Shown one piece after another: positions 22,935 through 30,554 of a stretch of DNA of 36,124 nucleotides (position 1 is the first letter of the stretch; the number at the start of each line of letters is the position of its first letter). This stretch comes from Thermodesulfobacteriota bacterium. Lineage in GTDB: Bacteria; Desulfobacterota; Thermodesulfobacteria; Thermodesulfobacteriales; Thermodesulfobacteriaceae. The stretch is taken from assembly GCA_030578315.1 (NCBI GenBank), contig JAUQQL010000016.1, positions 1-36,124 of the forward strand, read 5' to 3'. A program made the position numbers and the translations under genes. The notes beneath the pieces were generated by a model. The model did no database searches. It had not been told where the DNA came from and worked only from the letters and a program-made list of their open reading frames with translations.

Positions 22935-24269
22935 TTACTTCAAAAAAGACACTGCTAAGCGATCTAAAAAGGGCTTTAAAAGATAACTCAAAAAGGTAGT
23001 TTTACCAGTTTTTACCACTGCCTGAACAGGCATACCAGGAACGATTTCTTTATTTAACTTTTTGAGTTCCTCTAAAGAGTTTTTTTCAATTTCTATACGC
23101 AAAAGATAATAAGGAATTCTCATTCCCTGAGTATCTTCGTAAAAGACATCAGGTGAAATGTAAAGAAGTTTTCCGGTTAAAACAGGAGTCTTTTTTGGGT
23201 CAAGGGCGATAAATCTTAAATCTACCGGTTGACCAACTTTAACTTCTTCAACATGAGCAGGAGAAAGCTTAGCTTCCACTATGAGTTCTGAATTTTTAGG
23301 AACGATTTCTAAAATGGGTTCTGCTGGTCTTATTACTCCTCCCACAGTGTGAATTCTTAAGTTCATAACTATTCCGTCTTCCGGTGCTTTAATTTCTGTC
23401 TTTTCGAGTTTATCTTTTATAGCTAAATAGGTTTCTTTAAGAGCTAAAAGTTTCTTTTCAACCTCTGCAAGTTCACTTTCCACCTCTTTCAGGTATTCTC
23501 TTTCTACAGCAGAAAGACGCATCATATATTCTTTAACTGAAGCCTCAGCCCTTGCTTTATTGGCCTGGGTTTCGGCTATTTCTGCCCTTAAAGCCTCAGC
23601 CTGCCTCTTAAGCTCAAGAAGTCTGTTTCTGGGATAGTAACCTTCCTCTGAAAGACTAGAAAGAGATTCTATCTGACTTTCAACAATAGCCAGCTGTTTC
23701 TGATAGTAATTTTTTTGAGTTTCAAGATTCTTGGAATACTCCCTAAATCCGCTTACAGATTCTGAAATAATTTTTTTATCTACTTCAAGTTTTGCCCTTC
23801 TTGCCTTAAAAACTTCCTCCTGAACCTGAATAACCTTTTTTATCTCTGGAACATCTTTCATTTCAAGAACTTCAGAAGGATAAATAATCCTCGGAAGAAA
23901 GTATCTTTCAGCCTGAAGCCTAGCATAAACTGCAAGTGCAGAAACGTATTCTGCTTTTACTTGAGCAAACTGAGCTTTAAGCTCTGTGTCTTCAAGTATT
24001 ATAAGAGGCTGCCCCTTTTTAACCTCTTCTCCTTCGCGAACAAGAATTTCTTTTATTGTTCCTCCGTACTGATGCTGAATAACTTTTCGGTAGTTGGCTA
24101 CGGTTACCAGTCCATTAGCTGGTGCTCCCTGATCAATAGGTGCTAAAGCTGCCCAAAGCACAAAAATACCTAAAGTAAAAATCAAAACTAAAAGAGTAAG
24201 TTTAACCAGCCTGTAAGGACTGTCTAAAAAAGCTTTATTTTCTGAGTCCTCAATTTTGTATGCTTCCAC
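22935..24269 (-). CDS. Type I secretion periplasmic adaptor, HlyD/PrtE family
   Basis: The 444-residue membrane-fusion protein has one N-terminal transmembrane helix (about 23-43, LTLLVLIFTLGIFVLWAAL) followed by APIDQGAPANGLVTV, typical of the HlyD/PrtE family. It then has a first biotinyl-lipoyl half (GGTIKEILVREGEEVKKGQPL), a long coiled-coil hairpin (about 110-280), the second lipoyl half (KTEIKAPEDGIVMNL) and a C-terminal beta-barrel domain ending with GMPVQAVVKTGKTTFLSYLL. It bridges the inner-membrane ABC transporter and the TolC-like channel. The start is GTG, with AAGGAG seven bases upstream. The stop of the ABC gene lies 14 bases before it. The likely cargo is the DUF4214/RTX protein at 12937-14907. 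Confidence 0.95.
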   Translation of the reverse strand: MEAYKIEDSENKAFLDSPYRLVKLTLLVLIFTLGIFVLWAALAPIDQGAPANGLVTVANYRKVIQHQYGGTIKEILVREGEEVKKGQPLIILEDTELKAQFAQVKAEYVSALAVYARLQAERYFLPRIIYPSEVLEMKDVPEIKKVIQVQEEVFKARRAKLEVDKKIISESVSGFREYSKNLETQKNYYQKQLAIVESQIESLSSLSEEGYYPRNRLLELKRQAEALRAEIAETQANKARAEASVKEYMMRLSAVEREYLKEVESELAEVEKKLLALKETYLAIKDKLEKTEIKAPEDGIVMNLRIHTVGGVIRPAEPILEIVPKNSELIVEAKLSPAHVEEVKVGQPVDLRFIALDPKKTPVLTGKLLYISPDVFYEDTQGMRIPYYLLRIEIEKNSLEELKKLNKEIVPGMPVQAVVKTGKTTFLSYLLKPFLDRLAVSFLK

Positions 24270-24283
24270 TTTGGTGCTCCTTT

Positions 24284-26014
24284 TTAATTTTTTTCCAAAG
24301 ACCTTCCTTTTTGGTAAAGAACTTGAAGAACCTCTTTAGTGGGTCCAAAAAGCTGTACTCTTCCTCCGCCTATTACCATGAGTTTGTCTGCCAAGGTTAA
24401 AAGATTAGTTTTGTGTGAAATCACAAAAAGAGTCTTTCCTTCTTTTTTAAGAAAGTGAAGAGCCTGAATTAAGGCCCTTTCTCCTTCTTCGTCAAGATTA
24501 GAATTTGGCTCGTCAAGAACTACAAGTAAAGGATCCCCGTATATGGCTCTGGCAAGAGCAATCCTTTGTCTCTGACCCCCCGAAAGAAAACTTCCTCCCT
24601 CTCCTATCTCAGTTTCGTATCCGTTAGGAAATCTTAAAATCATTTCGTGAACCCCTGCAATCATAGAAGCCTTAACTACAAGTTCCATATTAATCTCTCC
24701 AAAACGAGCAATGTTTTCTGCAATAGTTCCAGAAAAAAGTTCAATATCCTGGGGAAGATAACCTATGTACTTTCCTAAATGCTCCTTATTGTAAAAACTT
24801 AAGTCCGCACCGTCAAGTTTAACCGAACCAAAAGCTGGCTTCCAAACCCCAACTAAAGTTTTAGCAAGAGAACTCTTGCCAGAGGCTGTTGGACCTATAA
24901 TAACTATTAGTTCTCCAGGACTTACCTCAAAGTTAACTCCTCTTAAAATCTCTTTCTTTTCCCCCGGAGGTGAAACTACTAAATTTTCTACCGTAATTCT
25001 CCCCTTTGGAATTGGAAGAGGAAGTCTTTCGGAAGAGGAAGGATAGCTAACCATAAGCTCCTTTAGCCTATAATAAGATTGTCTAGCTAAAACGAACTGT
25101 CTCCAAGAATTTATAACAAGGTCTATCGGAGAAAGAGCCCTTCCCATTAAAATGGAACCCATAATCATCATACCAGGAGTTATCTTATTGACAATAACTA
25201 AATATGCACCTAATCCTAAAATTAAGGACTGAGAAGAGATGCGAACAAACTTTATAATAGAGTCAATTTTGCCAGCTCTTTTACTGGTTAAAATCTGATA
25301 TTCCAGTGTTTTACTGTATTTTTCTTGCCACTTTTTAAAAATGTTTTTATGCATCCCCATAGCTTCTATAACTTCTGCATTACGAAAATTAGTAAAAAGA
25401 AAGTTCTGAGCCTGCTGATAGTACTTGTTTGACTCCTGAATAGTTTTTCTGTTACACTTTTCAGAGTAAATAGCCAAAATCAAAGCTACTACTCCACTTA
25501 TCACAGAAAAAATTCCTAAAAGAGGATGAATAAGAAAAATTATTAATATGTAAACAAACGCCCACGGAGCGTCAAAAAAGGCAAAAATAGGAGCACCTGT
25601 AAGAAATTGCCTTACATTAGTTAAGTCGTTAAAAGCTTGGGTGGGTGTAATTGAAGCCGTCTGAAGAACAGCACTAAAAGTTGATTCAAAAACCCGAGGA
25701 CTTAGTTTTTCGTCTAACTCCTTACTTACCCTCACCAAAATCTGAGAACGAGACCAACTTAAAAAAGCATTTACTAAGTAAAGAAAAATCACTATAAGAG
25801 TCAACACAAGAAGGGTCTCCACACTTCTGCTTGCTAAAACAGAATCGTAAATCTGAAACATGTAAAGTGCAGGCACAATTAAAATAAAGTTCACTATGGC
25901 TGAAAAGAAAAGAAGCCAAAAAAATATTTTTTTATAAGAAAAAATAACCTCCTCAAGTTCAGTTTTTTGATGTTTCAAAAAAATTTGCCTTAAAAAACCT
26001 AAGTTGGGCTGCAT
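24284..26014 (-). CDS. Type I secretion ABC transporter, PrtD/SapD family
   Basis: The 576-residue half-transporter combines a membrane domain (about 28-300; helices near 30-55, 65-85, 145-185, 255-290) with an ABC ATPase. It has Walker A GPTASGKSS (374-382), the Q-loop PQDIELF, signature LSGGQRQRIALARAI (478-491) and Walker B LLVVLDEP (496-503). It lacks the N-terminal C39 peptidase or C39-like domain, as in the PrtD/HasD/RsaD/SapD group that exports RTX proteases and S-layer proteins without cleavage. The motif MFQIYDSVLASRSVETL (52-68) is characteristic of that group. It should recognise the C-terminal signal of the cargo. GAGGAG precedes the ATG, and the gene lies 17 bases after the tolC-like gene. 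Confidence 0.95.
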   Translation of the reverse strand: MQPNLGFLRQIFLKHQKTELEEVIFSYKKIFFWLLFFSAIVNFILIVPALYMFQIYDSVLASRSVETLLVLTLIVIFLYLVNAFLSWSRSQILVRVSKELDEKLSPRVFESTFSAVLQTASITPTQAFNDLTNVRQFLTGAPIFAFFDAPWAFVYILIIFLIHPLLGIFSVISGVVALILAIYSEKCNRKTIQESNKYYQQAQNFLFTNFRNAEVIEAMGMHKNIFKKWQEKYSKTLEYQILTSKRAGKIDSIIKFVRISSQSLILGLGAYLVIVNKITPGMMIMGSILMGRALSPIDLVINSWRQFVLARQSYYRLKELMVSYPSSSERLPLPIPKGRITVENLVVSPPGEKKEILRGVNFEVSPGELIVIIGPTASGKSSLAKTLVGVWKPAFGSVKLDGADLSFYNKEHLGKYIGYLPQDIELFSGTIAENIARFGEINMELVVKASMIAGVHEMILRFPNGYETEIGEGGSFLSGGQRQRIALARAIYGDPLLVVLDEPNSNLDEEGERALIQALHFLKKEGKTLFVISHKTNLLTLADKLMVIGGGRVQLFGPTKEVLQVLYQKGRSLEKN

Positions 26015-26031
26015 TTTAAACTCCTCTTTTT

Positions 26032-27330
26032 TTATTCTAAAAAGCTGTTTATCTCTACTATATCCCTAAGACTAAGAATACCACAAATATATTTTAAACC
26101 AATAAAATTTTTTATATACTCGTATCTTGCTTTAAGAAGATTTACCTTAGCCTGATAGTAGTTTGACTCTGCGTTTAAAAGGTCAACCATGGTTCTTATT
26201 CCTGCTTGATAACCTTTTCTGGTTGACTCAAGAGCAAGCTCTGCACTTTTGAGAGCCGTAATTCCTGCCTGAATCTGAGCATAACTGCTTTTTACTGCAA
26301 AAAAATAATCTACCACCTGCTGAATCACATCCGAGACCGCCTTTTCGTATTCTTTTTGAGCCTGTAAAGACTTTTCTCGTGCTTCCTCTCTTTTAGCTGA
26401 AAGATATCCGCCTGTAAAAATAGGCATAGAAAGTTGAATCCCAATTAAAGAGTAGTCAATAGGTGCTGTTCTCAAATATTCAATAGCTGTACTTTTGGTG
26501 TAGTAAGCTATAAGGTCAACCTTAGGAAAGGAACTAAAAATCTGCTTAGAAACCTCCTTTTCGGAAACTTCCTTTGCTTGAAGATAATATTTAATAACTG
26601 GACTCTTTTCTTTAGCGTATCTTTTCCAATCTTCAACTTCTGAAGGCTCTATTTCTTTAAACTCAGCTTTTTCTGAAAGCACCGCAAGCTCTGAAGGAGT
26701 TTCTCCTATTAACCGAGAAAGACGGTTTTTAGCTGAGTAAAGCTCTTTTTCCGCAGTAACTATCTTAAAAAGTATATCACTGTATCTAGCCTCAGCATCG
26801 TGAATGTCCGTAAGAGTAGCTTCTCCTGCAGAAAAAAGTTTTTTTACCATCTGAAGTTGCTCAAAAAAAGCTTTTTTTTCTTCCTGTAAAACCTTTAAGT
26901 AGTCCATAGCATAAAGAAGGTCAAAGTAAGCTTCGGAAACTCTTTTTATAAGCTCAAGTTCTTCAAAAGTAAGTTTACTTTCTGCCATCTGAGCCTTAAG
27001 CTTGCTCTGAGAATATTCAACCCAGGAAGGAAGATTAAAAAGCGACTGCTGAAGAGAAATTCTAAACTGGTAAGAGTAGTAATCAAAGTAAGCAGGTGGG
27101 GCTGAATGATAGTTAAGCTTAGCTCTATAATAAAAAGCACTTACCTGAGGTAAAAGAGAAGCCCTTGACTGTTTGGGAAGAGTAAGAGCAGCCCTGTATT
27201 CATGAACTACCGAAGAAAATTTAGGGTCGGCTTTCTTAGCCTTTTCAACTGCAGTAAGAAGGTCTAAACCAAAAACCTTCTTTCCTAAAAAAACCATAAA
27301 AATAACCAACCAAAAAAATTTCCTCAACAT
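26032..27330 (-). CDS. TolC-family outer-membrane channel of the type I system
   Basis: The 432-residue protein has a signal peptide (about 1-21, MLRKFFWLVIFMVFLGKKVF) and the two-fold repeated TolC architecture of long periplasmic alpha-helices and short barrel strands. LLTAVEKAKKADPKFSS at the mature N-terminus and the repeated ALESTRKGYQAGIRTMVDLLNAESNYYQA in the second half are typical of the TIGR01844-like type I secretion outer-membrane proteins. The length is normal for the family. It forms the outer-membrane exit for the transporter and adaptor encoded just downstream. The gene is 47 bases after the cysC stop, with no visible terminator in between, so cysC and the exporter are very likely cotranscribed. 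Confidence 0.95.
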   Translation of the reverse strand: MLRKFFWLVIFMVFLGKKVFGLDLLTAVEKAKKADPKFSSVVHEYRAALTLPKQSRASLLPQVSAFYYRAKLNYHSAPPAYFDYYSYQFRISLQQSLFNLPSWVEYSQSKLKAQMAESKLTFEELELIKRVSEAYFDLLYAMDYLKVLQEEKKAFFEQLQMVKKLFSAGEATLTDIHDAEARYSDILFKIVTAEKELYSAKNRLSRLIGETPSELAVLSEKAEFKEIEPSEVEDWKRYAKEKSPVIKYYLQAKEVSEKEVSKQIFSSFPKVDLIAYYTKSTAIEYLRTAPIDYSLIGIQLSMPIFTGGYLSAKREEAREKSLQAQKEYEKAVSDVIQQVVDYFFAVKSSYAQIQAGITALKSAELALESTRKGYQAGIRTMVDLLNAESNYYQAKVNLLKARYEYIKNFIGLKYICGILSLRDIVEINSFLE

Positions 27331-27377
27331 CTCAAAACTTCTCTATTTTTAGCAACTTTCCACAAAAAACTTTACCA

Positions 27378-28028
27378 CTAGTTTTTTTTCTCACACCTTA
27401 GATTTAACTTTTGACTCTCTAAAAAAGAACCCATAAAAATCCTTTCACTTACAAAATTTAAAACTCTCTCCACGGACTCTTCAATAGTTAAAAGATGAGT
27501 TTCTAAGATAAGGTCAGGATTTTCAGGCTCCTCATAAGGAGCACTAACTCCAGTATACTCTTTAATTATCCCAGCTTTAGCCTTCTTATACATTCCCTTA
27601 GGGTCTCTACTTTCACAAACTTCAACCGGACACTTACAGTAAATTAAAACAAAATCCTTAGGTCCAATAATTTTTTTTACTAATTTTCTATCTTCTTCGT
27701 ATGGAGAAACAAAGGCCGAAAGAACTACCAACCCCGCATCAAGAAAAAGTTTAATTACTTCTGCAACCCTTCTTAAGTTTTCTCTCCTATCCTCTGGAGT
27801 AAACCCCAGGTCTGCACACAGTCCATGTCTAATATTATCTCCATCAAAAGTATAAGTTCTTACACCTAATTGATAAAGTTTTTTTTCCACTCCGTGAGCA
27901 ATAGTTGACTTTCCAGAACTTGGAAGTCCAGTAAACCAAATGGCAACAGACCTGTGCCCGTTTACTAATTCTCTCATTTCTCTTGTAACCATAGGAGTAT
28001 GCCAAATTACTTGACCTATTTTCTTCAT
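27378..28028 (-). CDS. cysC: Adenylylsulfate (APS) kinase
   Basis: This is APS kinase, which phosphorylates adenosine 5'-phosphosulfate at the 3' position to give PAPS, the sulfate donor of sulfotransferases. The P-loop is GLPSSGKST, the substrate motif is FDGDNIRHGLCADLGFTPEDRRENLRRVAEV, the lid region is SAFVSPYEEDRK, and KAGIIKEYTGVSAPYEEP lies in the C-terminal part; all family hallmarks are present. A GTG at 28058 in the same frame is possible, but AAGGGGGT is better placed for the ATG at 28028, giving 216 residues. It is fused to no ATP sulfurylase, and no cysD, cysN, cysH or sat gene is in the window. It heads the operon cysC - tolC - ABC - hlyD - GT4. In this setting it more likely feeds the two TPR-sulfotransferases than sulfate assimilation (inference). 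Confidence 0.96.
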   Translation of the reverse strand: MKKIGQVIWHTPMVTREMRELVNGHRSVAIWFTGLPSSGKSTIAHGVEKKLYQLGVRTYTFDGDNIRHGLCADLGFTPEDRRENLRRVAEVIKLFLDAGLVVLSAFVSPYEEDRKLVKKIIGPKDFVLIYCKCPVEVCESRDPKGMYKKAKAGIIKEYTGVSAPYEEPENPDLILETHLLTIEESVERVLNFVSERIFMGSFLESQKLNLRCEKKN

Positions 28029-28096
28029 AATTTCTAAAACCCCCTTGCTTAAATTCACAAACCAAATTTTTTATTTTGCCAAAAAACTAATTCTGA

Positions 28097-28125
28097 AGTA
28101 TACCAAAAACTTTTAAAAATTTCAA
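28097..28125 (-). promoter_or_regulatory. Promoter of the cysC - type I secretion operon
   Basis: Minus-strand TTGAAA (28125-28120), a 17-base spacer and TATACT (28102-28097) give a good sigma-70-type promoter about 65 bases upstream of the cysC ATG. Confidence 0.5.
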
Positions 28126-28138
28126 ATAAAGTCTTTTC

Positions 28139-28166
28139 TTGTTTTTTTCTCAAAATAGCTTATATT
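28139..28166 (+). promoter_or_regulatory. Candidate promoter of hflX
   Basis: TTGTTT (28139-28144), 16 bases, TATATT (28161-28166). It lies back to back with the cysC promoter in the 195-base divergent gap. Confidence 0.35.
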
Positions 28167-28223
28167 TAAAAAAACTGAAAAGATTAAGGAAACTTAAATA
28201 CCTAGTACATTTTACCAAAAACT

Positions 28224-29963
28224 TTGAGTTATATTGTATTTGGTAACACTTTAGGTTTAAAACCAAGTGAATTAAAGAGATTAGAAAGACTTTACAGAAG
28301 AAGAATTCCTCCTAATTCTATTATTACTCTTGAACTTGCTCGCGAAGTAAGTCAAATTTCTTTTGAGTTAAATAGACAAGTGGGAATTTTAATTAACAGA
28401 AAAGGAGAAATAGACTATGTAATAGTAGGAACATTTAACAGAATTGTAATTCCGGAATTAAAAGGATATAGAGACCATCTTGCAAGATTAAAAGGGCTTA
28501 GACTTATTCATACCCATTTAGTTAATAAAAATCGTAAAGAAGAAGGATTAGATCAGGATGATCTTTTAGACTTGGCTTTTTTAAGATTAGACTTAGTAGG
28601 AGCTTTAGAAGTAGAAGATGGTAATCCAGGAAAAATTTACTTAGCTCATATACTCCCTAATCCAGAATTAGCTACTCTTGCTCCGCAAGAAGAAGTTCGT
28701 CTTTTTAATTTTTTAAAACCCTGTTACGTATGGGAATTAAAGGAAAACTTTTTAGAAATGATTAAAAATCTAGAAGACGAATTAGAAAAAATTAAGCCTC
28801 TAAAAGATGTTTCTGAAAATTCAGATAGGGCTTTACTGATTTCGGTAAAAACCTTAAAAAACCCTTTTGTAGAAGAAAGTCTTGAGGAGCTAAAGGAGTT
28901 AGCTAGAACAGCTGGCGTAACTGTAGTAGGAGAAGTAATTCAAAAAAGAGCTTCTCCTGATCCAAGATATGTCATTGGTAAGGGAAAATTAGTAGAAGTT
29001 ATGATTTTGGCTATGAGAAGTAAGGCAAATCTGTTAATTTTTGACTGCGAACTTACTCCTTCTCAAGTTAGAGCTTTAACTGAAATTACTGATTTAAGAG
29101 TAATTGACAGAACTCAACTTATTTTAGACATATTTGCTCAAAGAGCGCGTTCAAGAGAAGGTAAAATTCAAGTAGAAATAGCTCAACTTAAGTATGCACT
29201 TCCCAGATTAAGAGCTAAAGACGATGCTTTTTCTCGTCTTACTGGAGGTATAGGAGGTAGAGGACCCGGAGAAACTAAACTAGAAATAGACCGAAGAAGA
29301 ATTAAGGAAAGAATTGCTAAGTTGGAAGAAGAACTAGAAAAGATTTCCAAAGAAAGAGAGTTAAGAAGAAAGAAAAGAAAAAGACTAAATCTTAAAACCG
29401 TAGCTATTATAGGTTATACTAACGCAGGAAAAACAACTTTACTCAATACCTTATCTAAAAGCTCTTACCTAGCAGAAGACAAACTCTTTGCTACTTTAGA
29501 CCCTGTAACTAAGGCAGTAACCTTAAAAAGTGGTAAAGTATTTTTAATTACTGACACTGTAGGATTTATAAGAAACTTACCTGAAGAACTTAAAAAAGCC
29601 TTTAAAGCTACTTTAGAAGAGCTTTACAACGCCGACCTTTTTCTTCACCTTGTTGACATAACCCACCCTGATTTTGAAAACCATATTCTTACAGTGGAAA
29701 ATTTACTGGAAGAAATGAACTTGCTAAAACTTCCTCGCTTAATAGCTTTTAATAAAATAGACCTTCTCAAAAAAAGAGAAGATTTTTCTTCTTTGTGGTT
29801 AGAAAATCTTTTAAGTAAGTATAAAGCTGTAGGAATTTCTGCTAAAACAGGTGAAAATTTAGACCTACTTTTAGAAAAAATTGAAGAGCTTCTTTTTACT
29901 TTACCTCTACCTTCTGAACAGCACTTTTCTTTATCTTCAGACTTTCCACTAGTTAACCTGTAA
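28224..29963 (+). CDS. hflX: GTPase HflX
   Basis: HflX is a ribosome-binding GTPase that splits stalled or stressed ribosomes. The 579-residue protein has the long N-terminal version of the family (FGNTLGLKPSELKRLERLYR ... RRIPPNSIITLELAREVSQI ... NRQVGILINRKGEIDYVIVG), the HflX core with SPDPRYVIGKGKLVE, DRTQLILDIFAQRARSREGK and GGIGGRGPGETKLE, then a coiled coil and the G domain: G1 GYTNAGKTT, G3 DTVGF, G4 NKID. The start is TTG at 28224; an in-frame stop lies 21 bases upstream and the N-terminal homology begins right after it, so no other start fits. There is no good ribosome site close by. Its 3' end overlaps the convergent lipoprotein gene by 15 bases. Confidence 0.95.
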   Translation: MSYIVFGNTLGLKPSELKRLERLYRRRIPPNSIITLELAREVSQISFELNRQVGILINRKGEIDYVIVGTFNRIVIPELKGYRDHLARLKGLRLIHTHLVNKNRKEEGLDQDDLLDLAFLRLDLVGALEVEDGNPGKIYLAHILPNPELATLAPQEEVRLFNFLKPCYVWELKENFLEMIKNLEDELEKIKPLKDVSENSDRALLISVKTLKNPFVEESLEELKELARTAGVTVVGEVIQKRASPDPRYVIGKGKLVEVMILAMRSKANLLIFDCELTPSQVRALTEITDLRVIDRTQLILDIFAQRARSREGKIQVEIAQLKYALPRLRAKDDAFSRLTGGIGGRGPGETKLEIDRRRIKERIAKLEEELEKISKERELRRKKRKRLNLKTVAIIGYTNAGKTTLLNTLSKSSYLAEDKLFATLDPVTKAVTLKSGKVFLITDTVGFIRNLPEELKKAFKATLEELYNADLFLHLVDITHPDFENHILTVENLLEEMNLLKLPRLIAFNKIDLLKKREDFSSLWLENLLSKYKAVGISAKTGENLDLLLEKIEELLFTLPLPSEQHFSLSSDFPLVNL

Positions 29964-30554
29964 AAAATACGAAGAAATTTCTACATCCCAAGGAGAAACC
30001 TTTTCTATTTCTTCCTTAAGAGTTTTTTCACTTTCTTTTAAACCTACTTCTTTTATTTGCCACTCTAACTTAAATTGTTCTGAAAAAATAATACCTTTTT
30101 GTTCTTCCTCAAAAAAAACATAACTCAAAACAAATGAGTTTACTTTTACTTTTTTCTCGTCTTTAAATCCTAAAAAGTACAAAGGAAGGTCTTTAAGTTC
30201 TGAAAAATTTTTTAGAATCCATATATAAACTTTCCTTTTTTTAAAGTTGTAAAGACTTATTTCTTGAGGAATTTCTGATTCCCACTTTAGAAAAGCTATA
30301 TTTTCTCCCAAAAAGCCTCTAACTAAAAGATAAAAATGGTCAGTTCCTGTTTCAAAACTGGCATATCCTCCCCAAACTTTGTCTTCTTCTTTATCGAAAA
30401 TTTCTAGCTTCCACCAAATTTTCCCTTTGTAAATTTGGCTTTCAACTGGAAAATACTTAATATTTTTAGAGGATTTAACTGTACAAGACAACAAAAAGAA
30501 AAGAACCAAAAAGAAAAACCAATTTTTAAGGACAGTTTTGTAATTTTTTTTCAA
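29949..30554 (-). CDS. LolB-like outer-membrane lipoprotein
   Basis: The 201-residue protein begins with a lipoprotein signal peptide (WFFFLVLFFLLSC, lipobox LLSC with Cys near 24) and continues as a beta-rich domain (KIWWKLEIFDKEEDKVWGGY, DHFYLLVRGFLGENIAFLKW) like LolB and the related DUF4292 group, which receive or hold lipoproteins at the outer membrane. The similarity is by pattern and by position after a TPR gene, not by strong conserved residues, so the role is tentative. The start is TTG at 30554 and overlaps the end of the TPR gene by 29 bases, so translation is probably coupled. It is the last gene of the run queD - queE - rpoH - TPR - lolB-like. Confidence 0.6.
   Translation of the reverse strand: MKKNYKTVLKNWFFFLVLFFLLSCTVKSSKNIKYFPVESQIYKGKIWWKLEIFDKEEDKVWGGYASFETGTDHFYLLVRGFLGENIAFLKWESEIPQEISLYNFKKRKVYIWILKNFSELKDLPLYFLGFKDEKKVKVNSFVLSYVFFEEEQKGIIFSEQFKLEWQIKEVGLKESEKTLKEEIEKVSPWDVEISSYFLQVN

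Noticed and set aside
27378-28058. Bifunctional sulfate adenylyltransferase/APS kinase (CysN-CysC type)
   Set aside because: The product is only about 216 residues and begins directly before the kinase P-loop; no GTPase or sulfurylase part is present.
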